A stretch of DNA of 14,349 nucleotides from contig DAITAC010000101.1 of NCBI GenBank assembly GCA_036824465.1, positions 1-14,349 on the forward strand. Reading direction: 5' to 3'. The DNA is from JAKOQB01 sp036824465. GTDB taxonomy: Bacteria > Pseudomonadota > Gammaproteobacteria > Burkholderiales > Burkholderiaceae_F. The translations under genes were made by a program, and so were the position numbers. Each line of letters starts with the position of its first letter. Position 1 is the first letter of the stretch. Positions 1-7,636 of the stretch are shown here, piece after piece. A model generated the notes under the pieces. It ran no database searches. It saw only the letters and a list, made by a program, of their open reading frames with translations, and was not told the origin of the DNA.

Positions 1-363
1 GGTGATTCTAGAACCTATCTGGGTATTGTCGGCGCAATGCGAACCAAGGCAATCAGCGTGTATGGCCGGGCGGTCTGCAAAGGACTGAGTCCCTGTTGCC
101 AGAACCTAGTGGCCTGTAACAGCCAATTCGCAAGCGCCTTGCACGCCTGGCCGGCCGATTGCTTTGTCGCTCGCCTTGCGCGTATGCGTCGGCTACGCGA
201 CGCGGCTCGCTTCGCGCACTCGGCTCGTCCAGACGCACCTTTCACTCTCGAATCGACTGTTACAGGCCACTAGTCAGTGCCCTCTAGCGCATTAGTACAC
301 CGCCTCTAGGCGCGGTGCCTAGACTTCGTCATGTAGCAAATCCGAATTCATTCGAAGGAGCAC
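1..363. other. Gene-free leader region upstream of the phasin gene
   Basis: I find no convincing coding sequence here; the short open frames on both strands lack a good ribosome site and resemble no family I know. The region contains an inverted-repeat element at 106-273 (listed separately), an 11-base palindrome GGACTGAGTCC at 82-92, and a short inverted repeat CACCGC/GCGGTG at 298-303 and 312-317, about 50 bases before the phasin start. The last could be an operator or part of the promoter, but I cannot pick a convincing -35/-10 pair. A GTATGG at 60-65 is not followed by the ACC and -10 elements found at the four conserved promoters further right. Confidence 0.6.
106..273. repeat. MITE-like element with 17-bp perfect terminal inverted repeats
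   Basis: CTAGTGGCCTGTAACAG at 106-122 is the exact reverse complement of 257-273. With two mismatches the arms extend to 25 bp (106-130 and 249-273). The whole unit is 168 bp, encodes nothing recognisable, and contains an inner hairpin (GCGTCG/CGACGC near 186-203). Both outer ends read CTAG. CTAG is itself a palindrome, so it may be a 4-bp target duplication flanking a 160-bp element, as some IS5-family insertions produce, or simply part of the terminal repeat. No transposase is present, so if mobile it would need one supplied in trans. A structured noncoding repeat that never moved is the alternative. Confidence 0.55.
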
Positions 364-366
364 ATG

Positions 367-828
367 ATGGTCAGGAAACTGAAAACGATGGCAGCAGGCG
401 CGGGCAAGGACGGACACCTGGCGATCGCGATCAAGGAATCGGCGCAGCAGATCTGGCTGGCTGGACTCGGCGCATTCTCCAAGGCGCAGGAAGAAGGCTC
501 GAAGGTCTTCGAGGCGCTCGTACGCGAAGGCAACTCGATCCAGAAGCGCACCATGCGCGTGACAGAAGACAAGGTCAATGAAGTCACGAGCCGTTTCACC
601 AAGATGGCCGGCGAGGTGCAGAAGCAGGCAAACCACAGCTGGGACAGGCTGGAGTCGGTGTTTGAAGAGCGCGTCGAGCGCGCACTGCAGCGCCTCGGGG
701 TGCCAACCAGCAAGGAAGTGCAACACCTGACCAAACGTGTCGAGGAGTTGACCGCTAACGTGCACAAGCTGGGCGGCGGCAAGGCGGCGAAGAAGTCGGC
801 GAGCCGTACGCGCAGGGCCGCGGCTTAA
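367..828 (+). CDS. Phasin, polyhydroxyalkanoate granule-associated protein (PhaI/PhaF type)
   Basis: The 153-residue product resembles the polyhydroxyalkanoate granule-associated phasin family. It has a short basic N-terminus, a conserved segment (about residues 19-55) containing QQIWLAGLGAFSKAQEEG, then long charged amphipathic helices suited to coating the storage granule. The last 18 residues are rich in Lys, Arg and Ala (GGGKAAKKSASRTRR), like the nucleic-acid-binding tails of PhaF-type phasins that tie granules to the nucleoid, but much shorter. AAGGAG at 355-360 lies 6 bases before ATG 367 and only 3 before ATG 364, so I prefer 367; 364 is possible. The gene appears monocistronic, closed by the hairpin at 844-876. 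Family identity is well supported; nucleoid tethering is inference. Confidence 0.9.
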   Translation: MVRKLKTMAAGAGKDGHLAIAIKESAQQIWLAGLGAFSKAQEEGSKVFEALVREGNSIQKRTMRVTEDKVNEVTSRFTKMAGEVQKQANHSWDRLESVFEERVERALQRLGVPTSKEVQHLTKRVEELTANVHKLGGGKAAKKSASRTRRAAA

Positions 829-843
829 GCAGTTGATCATTCG

Positions 844-876
844 CAAAGCCGCGGCGGCCTTGGCCCCGCGGCTTTG
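844..876 (+). terminator. Hairpin terminator after the phasin gene
   Basis: The arms CAAAGCCGCGG (844-854) and CCGCGGCTTTG (866-876) pair perfectly over 11 bp around an 11-base loop, starting 15 bases after the phasin stop. The following bases (TGTCATT) are only mildly T-rich, so termination may be incomplete. The stem also rules out TTG 874 as a sensible start for the next gene. Confidence 0.65.
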
Positions 877-894
877 TGTCATTCTGCGGACGCC

Positions 895-2145
895 ATGGTG
901 TCTCGGATAAGCACGCCGACAGCACGCGCGAATCGGGCTCCCCGCATCGGCTTGGCCTTGGCCGGCGGAGGTCCTCTTGGCGCGATCTACGAGATCGGCG
1001 CGCTCGCGGCGCTATCTGAAGCGCTGCACGGTGTCGACTTCAACGATGCCGAGGTCTACGTCGGCGTCAGCGCCGGTAGCTTCATCGCGGCGGGGATGGT
1101 CAACGGCTTCACGCCGCACCAGATGTCAAGCCTCTTCATCGAAGGCCACAAGAGCGAAGACCGCTTTGACCCGTCGATCCTGCTGCGACCGGCATTGCGC
1201 GAATACCTGGGTCGCGCCTGGTCGGTTCCGCCGCTGCTGGTCGAGGCCGTGTGGCACTACCTTGCCCGGCACGGCGATCTGATGAGTTCGATCGAGCGGC
1301 TCGGCCGTGCGATACCCACGGGGCTGTTTGACGGTAACGAGGTCCACAAGTACCTTGGCCGCATCTTCACGCAGACCGGTCGCACGAACAATTTTCGCGA
1401 ACTGCGGCACCAGCTCTTTCTGGTTGCCACGGATCTTGACACCGGCGAGTCGGTCGCGTTTGGAGCAAAGGGTTTCGATCACGTTCCGGTCTCGCGCGCG
1501 GTGCAGGCTTCCGCCGCTCTGCCAGGGGTCTTTCCGCCGGTGGAAATTGAAGGCCGGTACTTCGTCGACGGCGCGCTGCGCAAGACGCTGCATGCGTCGG
1601 TCGCGCTCGAGCATGGGGTCGATCTTCTTGTGTGCCTGAATCCGCTCGTCCCTTACGATTCGCGCCCGCATCACCCGACGCGCGATCGTGCGCATCGGCT
1701 CGACAAGCTGGTCGAAGGCGGGCTGCCGGTCGTTCTGGCGCAGACTTTTCGCTCGATCATTCATTCGCGGCTCGGCGCCGGAATGGAACGCTACAAGACT
1801 GTGTATCCGCACACGGACATCGTGCTGTTCGAACCGAACCGCGCGGATGCCGACATGTTCTTCACCAACCTGTTCTCATACTCGAGCCGGCGGCGGCTGT
1901 GCGAACACGCGTATCAGAAGACGCGCCGCGAGCTGTGGGAACGCCGGCACGAGCTGGGTCCCAAACTTGCGCGACACGGCATCGAGATCGATGTCGAGTG
2001 CTTGCGCGACAAGAAGATGACGCTGGTCAAGAGCCTGCGCAAGAGCCGCGAGCTGCGGCTCGAAACCGCGTCATCGGTCACGGCGCGCGAACTGAAACAC
2101 ACGCTTGACGACCTCGAACGCTGGATCGGCGCCGCCGCCGCGTAG
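895..2145 (+). CDS. Patatin-like phospholipase family protein
   Basis: The 416-residue product belongs to the patatin-like serine lipases, which use a Ser-Asp dyad to release fatty acids from phospholipids or other acyl lipids. Visible motifs are the glycine-rich oxyanion loop LAGGGPLG (residues 22-29), the nucleophile elbow GVSAG with Ser59, and VDGA with the dyad aspartate Asp225. There is no signal peptide, so it is probably cytosolic or membrane-associated. About 190 residues follow the Asp motif; this Arg/Glu-rich helical tail may serve membrane binding. ATG 895 is chosen because the upstream TTG 874 lies inside the phasin terminator; the ribosome site here is poor. The phasin just upstream makes a role in lipid or granule turnover possible, but the substrate cannot be told from sequence. 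Confidence 0.88.
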   Translation: MVSRISTPTARANRAPRIGLALAGGGPLGAIYEIGALAALSEALHGVDFNDAEVYVGVSAGSFIAAGMVNGFTPHQMSSLFIEGHKSEDRFDPSILLRPALREYLGRAWSVPPLLVEAVWHYLARHGDLMSSIERLGRAIPTGLFDGNEVHKYLGRIFTQTGRTNNFRELRHQLFLVATDLDTGESVAFGAKGFDHVPVSRAVQASAALPGVFPPVEIEGRYFVDGALRKTLHASVALEHGVDLLVCLNPLVPYDSRPHHPTRDRAHRLDKLVEGGLPVVLAQTFRSIIHSRLGAGMERYKTVYPHTDIVLFEPNRADADMFFTNLFSYSSRRRLCEHAYQKTRRELWERRHELGPKLARHGIEIDVECLRDKKMTLVKSLRKSRELRLETASSVTARELKHTLDDLERWIGAAAA

Positions 2146-2234
2146 CGTCCGGCGCGGGTCGCGGTGCTATCCTCGCCGCGAGGTCATCTTTCATCACAGC
2201 GCAACGCGGCGCACCGCGCAGATCGACTGAATCC

Positions 2235-2894
2235 ATGGAACGCAAGCCGCCGCGCCGCACGCGCGAACGTATCCTTGAGCTGTCGCTGCGGCTGTTCAAC
2301 GATTTCGGCGAGCCGAACGTCAACACCACCATCATCGCCGAGGAGATGAACATCTCCCCCGGCAACCTGTACTACCACTTCAAGAACAAAGACGACATCA
2401 TCAACAGCATCTTCCAGCAGTTCGAGCGGGAGATCGATCGACTGCTGACGGTGCCGAGCGATCGTCGCCCGAACGTCGAGGACGCATGGCTGTTCCTGCA
2501 CCTGCTATTCGAACTGATCTGGAAGTACCGCTTCTTCTACCGCGATCTGAACAACCTGCTGATCAACAATCGCACATTTGAAATACGCTTCAAGACGCTG
2601 CTGGCGCAGAAGATAAAGATGGCGCGCTGGCTCACCGAGGGTTTGGCGCAAGGCGGCGAACTGACAGCCTCGAAGGCCGAGCTCGAAGCACTTGCCACCA
2701 ACATGGTCGTGGTGGCGACCTACTGGCTGTCGTACGAGTACGTGCTGAATCCGCGCAAATTCAGCGAACCCGAAGTGATTGGTGCGGCGCTGTCGCGCGG
2801 CTGCTACCAGGTGATGGCGCTGACGGCGCCCTACCTCGTCGGCAATGCGCGCACGCTGTTCGAACGGCTGGCAGCCGAGTATCTGAAGAAGTAG
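2235..2894 (+). CDS. TetR/AcrR-family transcriptional regulator
   Basis: The 219-residue product begins with a typical TetR DNA-binding domain: RTRERILELSLRLFNDFG (residues 8-25) leads into the helix-turn-helix NTTIIAEEMNISPGNLYYHF (about 30-49), with the family-typical NLYYHFKNKDD. The rest is an all-helical ligand-binding and dimerisation domain, rich in aromatic residues around 88-105 (LIWKYRFFYRD), which suggests a hydrophobic ligand such as an acyl compound. It starts 89 bases after the first patatin gene and ends 20 bases before the TPR gene. It may therefore control this lipid-related cluster, but I see no clear operator in the short gap upstream. The ribosome site before ATG 2235 is weak. 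Confidence 0.92.
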   Translation: MERKPPRRTRERILELSLRLFNDFGEPNVNTTIIAEEMNISPGNLYYHFKNKDDIINSIFQQFEREIDRLLTVPSDRRPNVEDAWLFLHLLFELIWKYRFFYRDLNNLLINNRTFEIRFKTLLAQKIKMARWLTEGLAQGGELTASKAELEALATNMVVVATYWLSYEYVLNPRKFSEPEVIGAALSRGCYQVMALTAPYLVGNARTLFERLAAEYLKK

Positions 2895-2914
2895 AACCTC
2901 TGACCGGAGGCAAC

Positions 2915-3694
2915 ATGGCAAAAGCGTGGGCGAAGTTCCCCTACCCCGACAAGAAGTTCGGCTACACGACGGCAACGCTGAAGAAAGCGTGGGACCGCCT
3001 GCACAAGGGCGACTGCGAACCGATGCCGAAGGACGAGGCCGTCATCGATGCGTGGATTGCCTTTCACGCCGGGGATTTCCAGAAGGCGGCCGAGGCGGGA
3101 CTGAAAGCCAGCGGCGCCGGAGTCACGGTGGCAAACAAGGCAACTGCGATCTACGCCAACTACCTCGAGGAAAACGAGAAAACCAAGCTCGCCCTGTTTG
3201 AGGAAGTCGCGGCCCGCGCCGAGGCGCAGCAGAAGCGGGAGCCGAAGAACGCCAACGCCTTCTACTGGCAAGCCTATGCGCTCGGTCGTTACGCGCAGGG
3301 GATCTCGATCATGAAGGCGCTCTCCCAGGGCATCGGCACCCGGGTCAAGACGAGCCTCGAAACCACGATCAAGCTTGCACCCCGGCACGCCGATGCGCAC
3401 ATCGCGCTCGGCTCATATCACGCCGAGATCATCGACAAGGTCGGCGCCATGGTCGGCGGCCTGACGTACGGTGCGAAGAAGGACACGGGTCTGCAGCACT
3501 ACGAGACCGCGCTGAAGCTCAATCCAGATTCCGCGATTGCGCGCATTGAATACGCCAACGGCCTTGTGATGGTCGATGGCAAAAAGGCGCTGCCGAAGGC
3601 CGAAAAGCTGTACGAGGAGGCAGCCGCCTGCGCACCGCTCGATGCGATGGAAAGACTCGACGTCGAACTAGCGAAGGCCGAGCTGGAGGATTGA
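2915..3694 (+). CDS. TPR-like helical repeat protein, function unknown
   Basis: The 259-residue product is soluble, with no signal peptide or membrane segment. It reads as tetratricopeptide-like helix pairs: one near residues 45-66 (IDAWIAFHAGDFQKAAEAGL), one at 146-170 (SLETTIKLAPRHADAHIALGSYHAE) and one at about 192-215 ending in the classic ALKLNPDSAIARIEYANGL. TPR proteins usually act as scaffolds for other proteins. GGAGG at 2906-2910 sits 4 bases before the ATG. The stop lies 12 bases before the second patatin gene, so the two are almost certainly co-transcribed and the TPR protein may partner that lipase. That pairing is inference, and I do not recognise a named family. Confidence 0.8.
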   Translation: MAKAWAKFPYPDKKFGYTTATLKKAWDRLHKGDCEPMPKDEAVIDAWIAFHAGDFQKAAEAGLKASGAGVTVANKATAIYANYLEENEKTKLALFEEVAARAEAQQKREPKNANAFYWQAYALGRYAQGISIMKALSQGIGTRVKTSLETTIKLAPRHADAHIALGSYHAEIIDKVGAMVGGLTYGAKKDTGLQHYETALKLNPDSAIARIEYANGLVMVDGKKALPKAEKLYEEAAACAPLDAMERLDVELAKAELED

Positions 3695-3706
3695 CGCGCA
3701 GCCGAC

Positions 3707-4570
3707 ATGTCGACGCAGCCGCGCACGGCGTTTGTGCTGGCCGGCGGTGGCAGCCTTGGCGCCGTCGTCGTCGGAATGTTGCGCGAGATTGTCGCGGCCG
3801 GCGAGCGGCCTGATTTCATCGTCGGCGCATCGGCCGGCGCCATCAATGGGGCCTTCTACGCGGCTGATCCCACGCCCGCCGGCGTCGCAGCGCTCGAAAC
3901 AATCTGGCGCAGTCTGACCAGCGCGCGCATCTTCGGCCCGCGCTGGATGTCATTGCTGGCACTGCTCAGGCGACGTGACTATCTGTTCAGCGCGGCGCGA
4001 CTGCGCCACTTGCTTGAAGAGCATCTGACGTACGGTGACCTGCGCGCGGCCCGTGTGCCGCTGCACGTGGTGGCCAGCGATCAGAGAAGCGGAGCGGAAG
4101 TGATCCTGTCCGAAGGCAGTCTCGTCGATGCAGTGCTCGCGAGCGCCGCGATTCCCGGCGTATTTCCAGCGGTGAGAATTGGTTCGCGCGATCTGGTCGA
4201 CGGCGGTGTGGCCAGCAATACGCCGATCGGTGCCGCAATCAGTCTCGGTGCGACACGCCTAGTCGTTCTGCCCACCGGATTCACCTGCAACCAGAAGCGC
4301 GTGCCGACCGATGCGCTTGGCCGAACCATGCATGCATTGAGCCTGCTGGTGACCCGCCAACTCGTGGTCGATCTGGAGCGCTGGTCGAGCCGCGCGCAGA
4401 TCGTCGTCGCTCCGCCGCTGTGCCCGCTTGACTGCTCACCCTACGACTACTCGCACGGCGCCGAGCTGATTGACCGTGCTGCTGCGAGCACGCGCGCCTG
4501 GATCGAACGCGATGGACTCAATTCGCCAGGCATCCCGCATCAGCTGATCGAGCACCAGCACCAGTACTGA
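3707..4570 (+). CDS. Patatin-like phospholipase family protein (second, compact copy)
   Basis: The 287-residue product is a compact bacterial patatin of the RssA type. The oxyanion loop is LAGGGSLG (residues 11-18), the nucleophile is Ser42 in GASAG, and the dyad aspartate is Asp165 in VDGG, followed by VASNTPIGAAISLGA, which is typical of the family. No signal peptide is seen. It differs strongly from the patatin at 895-2145 in length and between motifs, so the two are not a recent duplication. The only GGAGG nearby (3685-3689) is too far from ATG 3707 to be a normal ribosome site, so translation may be coupled to the TPR gene 12 bases upstream. The substrate is unknown. Confidence 0.88.
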   Translation: MSTQPRTAFVLAGGGSLGAVVVGMLREIVAAGERPDFIVGASAGAINGAFYAADPTPAGVAALETIWRSLTSARIFGPRWMSLLALLRRRDYLFSAARLRHLLEEHLTYGDLRAARVPLHVVASDQRSGAEVILSEGSLVDAVLASAAIPGVFPAVRIGSRDLVDGGVASNTPIGAAISLGATRLVVLPTGFTCNQKRVPTDALGRTMHALSLLVTRQLVVDLERWSSRAQIVVAPPLCPLDCSPYDYSHGAELIDRAAASTRAWIERDGLNSPGIPHQLIEHQHQY

Positions 4571-4692
4571 CCTGTGCGCTCCAGTTCACCTGGCAGGATG
4601 CGCGACGGTTCTGTACCAGCTTCGCCGTGACCTGAGACCGTCGATCAATTGCGAGCCGGCGCAGATCGTTTGTCGGCGCCAACCCAGACTCC

Positions 4693-4750
4693 GGTATGGC
4701 TTCAGGCACGACCGCGGATGGGCCGTGTTGCCTATGAGCCTTCGTATGCT
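4693..4750 (+). promoter_or_regulatory. Conserved promoter module, copy 1 (TM-helix protein gene)
   Basis: GGTATGG (4693-4699) is followed by ACC at 4711-4713 and a -10-like TATGCT at 4745-4750, with the same spacing as the other three copies. The right half of the palindrome is degenerate here (CACGACC), making this the weakest copy. No TTGACA-like -35 is present at the right distance, suggesting dependence on an activator. The predicted transcript starts near 4757, about 50 bases before ATG 4807. Confidence 0.55.
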
Positions 4751-4806
4751 CTTATGCTGGCGTTCTGCGTCTTTCGCCCTGAATCCGTTTCATAGAGGAG
4801 TGCTTG

Positions 4807-6024
4807 ATGGATCAGATCAACAGTCTGTTGCAGTCGCTTGCCGGCAGTCTCGGGCCGTTTGCGCCACGCGTCATTGGCGTGCTGGTCATCCTGCTGGTCG
4901 CGTGGGTCGCCGCACGCCTGGTGCGCGCGGCGGTTGAACGCGTCGGCGCTTCGGCCCAACTCGATACGCGGTTGCGCAGCGCAGGTCTTTCGGCCACGGT
5001 TGCGAACGTCGCCTACTGGCTGGTCTGGCTGTTCGCGCTGCCAGCGCTGCTCGGCACGCTCGAACTCGATGCTCTGCTCGAACCGGTCAACACCATGCTG
5101 TCGCGCATGCTCGGCTTTTTGCCGAACCTGATGGGTGCGGTGATCGTCTTCGGCATCGGGTTCCTGGTGGCGCGGATCGTGCGTGAAGTGCTCACCGGCG
5201 TACTGACCGCGGCCGGCTCCGAAAAGCTGGCGGCGCAGCTGGGCCTGGCTTCCGCGCTGGGTGAAAAGACACTTGCCGGGCTGATCGGATCGATCGCTTT
5301 CGTCCTCATTCTGCTGCCGACCCTGGCGGCTGCTCTGCAACCACTTGGACTTGACTCGGTGACCAACCCGGTCAGCCGCCTGCTGGAGACCATCATCTCG
5401 CTGATCCCGAAGCTGGCCTCGGCAACGATCATCGTCGTGGTCGCGGCAATCATCGGCCGCTCTGTCGCCAGCGTCGTCACGACCCTGCTGGCCGGCGTCG
5501 GCTTCAACAACGTACCCGCACGGCTCGGTATGCGCAGCGACTTCCGCCTCGGCGGGCGTGACGCATCGGAACTCGCGGGAATGGGGGTGATGGGCGCCGT
5601 TCTTGTCGTGGCGGTCACGCAGGCGTGTGAAGTGCTCGGCTTCTCGATCCTGACCAACACCGTCGCCACGCTCGGCGAAGTGCTGGCGCGGCTCGCCGTT
5701 GCACTTGTCCTGCTTGGCGCGGGCCTGTGGCTCGGCAACGTGGCGGCGAGCGCAATCCAGTCCAGCGCGATCGCAAACTCCCGCGTGCTCGGCAACATTG
5801 CGCGCGGAGCGATCCTGTTCTTTACGGCGGCGCTGGCCCTGCGGCAGGCGGGTCTGCCGAGCGAGATCGTGACGATCGCATTCGGCGCGGTCGTGGGCGC
5901 GATTGCGATCGGCATCGCGGTGGCCGTCGGTGTCGGCGGGCGTCACGTTGCCGGGCGCCTGCTTGAAAGCGCGGTGGAATCCTTCTCGAGCAAGAAAGGC
6001 GAAGCGAAATCGGGCGACGCCTGA
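4807..6024 (+). CDS. Polytopic TM-helix repeat membrane protein, mechanosensitive-channel related
   Basis: The 405-residue product is almost wholly hydrophobic helices. I can see four related units of about 45 residues, near residues 17-61, 103-147, 198-242 and 290-333. Each has the pattern of a hydrophobic helix, a basic or polar turn (ARLVR, ARIVREV, GRSVASV) and an amphipathic helix, and the first three end in a small-residue Leu-Gly/Ala motif. This matches the conserved TM-helix repeat of CmpX-like proteins, commonly annotated as mechanosensitive ion channels. I see no soluble MscS beta domain after the last helix, only a short charged tail (SKKGEAKSGDA), so channel activity is uncertain. 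GAGGAG at 4795-4800 is 6 bases before ATG 4807, preferred over TTG 4804. Expression probably comes from the module at 4693-4750. Confidence 0.82.
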   Translation: MDQINSLLQSLAGSLGPFAPRVIGVLVILLVAWVAARLVRAAVERVGASAQLDTRLRSAGLSATVANVAYWLVWLFALPALLGTLELDALLEPVNTMLSRMLGFLPNLMGAVIVFGIGFLVARIVREVLTGVLTAAGSEKLAAQLGLASALGEKTLAGLIGSIAFVLILLPTLAAALQPLGLDSVTNPVSRLLETIISLIPKLASATIIVVVAAIIGRSVASVVTTLLAGVGFNNVPARLGMRSDFRLGGRDASELAGMGVMGAVLVVAVTQACEVLGFSILTNTVATLGEVLARLAVALVLLGAGLWLGNVAASAIQSSAIANSRVLGNIARGAILFFTAALALRQAGLPSEIVTIAFGAVVGAIAIGIAVAVGVGGRHVAGRLLESAVESFSSKKGEAKSGDA

Positions 6025-6059
6025 TCGAGCCAAAGCTGGCAATAGATGGCGCACGCCGA

Positions 6060-7631
6060 ATGAACTCGTTCCAGAGATTCTTTGATTCGCGTGGCCTGGC
6101 CACCCAATTCGTGTGGGTCACCCTCGCCGCCGCCGTCGTGGCGGCAGCGCTGGGGTGGGCGATCCGGCCGGGCACCTGGGAGGTCTCGCTGAGCGTTCTT
6201 GCGGGCGGGCTCGCTGCGGCGATGGCCGGCGCGCTGCTGGCGCGTCGCATGTCCCGCGCCCTGGCAGAAATCGGCATCGCAGCAAGGTCCTTGAGCCAGG
6301 ACGATGGGCCCGCTGAAAGCAACGTTCCGCTGCTCGAGTCCTGCGAAGAACTGCGGCGTGCCTCGCTCAATCTGCGCCATCTCATTGAAGTCTTCCGCCA
6401 GCGACAGCAGGCGCTGATGGCGCGCAATGCCGCGCTGGGACGGCAACTCGAGGATCGCACGCACGAACTGACGACTCTGGAGGATTTGTCCATTGGCCTG
6501 GCGACCAAATCCGACCTGCATGAACTCATCGACGAAGCACTGACGGCCCTTGAACAGACCCTCGAGTATTCGAGCGCTTCGGTGTGGGGACGCGAGGGTC
6601 GCGAGGCGCCAGGACAGGTCGTGTTGATGGGATATCGCACCGGAGAGGGCGTCGAGGCTGGCGCCAGTGCCAGGGACCTGCGCGGCATGCGGCTGTCGCG
6701 ACCGAATCTGCAGCGCTACGAACAGATCGAGCGCGAGCGCGAGCCGATCATCGATAACCGCGCCCGACAGAGCCTGCTCTCCTGGCTCTGGTCCAAAGTC
6801 ACCGACGACACCCGCACATCAGCGCTGTATCACGCCACGCGCGCGTGGATGGCGGTGCCGCTGAAGGTTCGCGACGACGTGCTTGGCGTGTTGCGCGTTG
6901 ATCACTACGAGCAAGATTACTTCGACGCCGAGCGGGCGCGCTTGCTGACCGCCGTCGGCAGCCAGGCGGCGCTGGCGATGCGTCATGCGCGGCTTCTGGA
7001 GCAGGAGCGCGACGTGGCCGTGATGGCGGAGCGCAACCGCATTGCACGCGACCTGCATGATGCCGTCTCGCAGACGTTGTTTGCGGCGAATGTGGTCGCG
7101 GGTACGTTGGCGCGCATGGCTGCGCGCGAGTCGTCGGCCGGCGCCGCCACGCTGCAGGCACAGGCCGCCACGCTGGAGCGGTTGAACCTCGGCGCGCTGG
7201 CCGAAATGCGGTTGCTGATGTTCGAACTGCGACCGGACGCCCTCGAGCATGCCGAACTCGCCGATCTGCTGCAGCAGGCCATCCAGGCGCTGGTGTGCCG
7301 CAGCGAGATCAGTGTCGACCAGAAGCTCTCACGCGGTGACAACCTGGGGGCGCCGATCCGAATCCAGCTGTATCGCATCGCGCAGGAAGCGCTCTCGAAC
7401 ATCGTCCGTCACAGTGGTGCCACGCAGGTGAGCATCGAGTGGACGGTTCACACACCACGCAACGCGATCCTTCGCATTGCCGACAATGGCAAGGGTTTCG
7501 ACCCGGATGAGCCTGTGCCCGGGCATTTCGGCGTCGGCAACATGCGCAGCCGCGCCAGCGAAATCGGCGCGACGTTCAGCCTGACCTCCGCGCCGGGGCA
7601 AGGGACCGAAATTCGAGTTGAACTGAACTGA
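6060..7631 (+). CDS. Membrane sensor histidine kinase, NarL-partner type, with GAF-like domain
   Basis: The 523-residue kinase starts with two transmembrane helices (about 13-35 and 42-62) joined by only about 7 residues, so it has almost no periplasmic sensor. A HAMP-like and coiled-coil stretch (about 62-140) leads to a GAF-like domain (about 150-310). The dimerisation domain carries ERNRIARDLHD with phospho-acceptor His333. The ATPase domain has the N box QEALSNIVRHSGA (442-454), DNGKGFD (475-481), GVGNM (491-495) and GQGT (513-516). All catalytic motifs look intact. Two helices with a tiny loop recall intramembrane-sensing kinases of the LiaS/VraS type, which respond to envelope stress. 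The gene begins 35 bases after the TM-helix gene and ends 5 bases before its response regulator. The ribosome site is poor. Confidence 0.93.
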   Translation: MNSFQRFFDSRGLATQFVWVTLAAAVVAAALGWAIRPGTWEVSLSVLAGGLAAAMAGALLARRMSRALAEIGIAARSLSQDDGPAESNVPLLESCEELRRASLNLRHLIEVFRQRQQALMARNAALGRQLEDRTHELTTLEDLSIGLATKSDLHELIDEALTALEQTLEYSSASVWGREGREAPGQVVLMGYRTGEGVEAGASARDLRGMRLSRPNLQRYEQIEREREPIIDNRARQSLLSWLWSKVTDDTRTSALYHATRAWMAVPLKVRDDVLGVLRVDHYEQDYFDAERARLLTAVGSQAALAMRHARLLEQERDVAVMAERNRIARDLHDAVSQTLFAANVVAGTLARMAARESSAGAATLQAQAATLERLNLGALAEMRLLMFELRPDALEHAELADLLQQAIQALVCRSEISVDQKLSRGDNLGAPIRIQLYRIAQEALSNIVRHSGATQVSIEWTVHTPRNAILRIADNGKGFDPDEPVPGHFGVGNMRSRASEIGATFSLTSAPGQGTEIRVELN

Positions 7632-7636
7632 CCGTC

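Noticed and set aside
60..115. A fifth copy of the promoter module starting with GTATGG at 60
   Set aside because: The ACC and -10-like positions downstream do not match, and it is about 300 bases from the phasin start with the inverted-repeat element between.
4603..4643. Terminator after the second patatin (CGACGGT/ACCGTCG)
   Set aside because: The stem is 7 bp with a 27-base loop and no T-run; it is too weak to call.
4694..4735. Sigma-54 promoter (GG-N10-GC) as an explanation for the shared upstream elements
   Set aside because: Only the copy before the repeat-protein gene has GG and GC at that spacing; the other three do not, whereas the TAnnnT hexamer is in register in all four.
4732..6054. 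Long open frame on the minus strand opposite the TM-helix gene
   Set aside because: Its composition (Arg, Asp, Gln, His-rich with no motif) is that of antisense translation, while the + strand has a coherent membrane protein with a good ribosome site.
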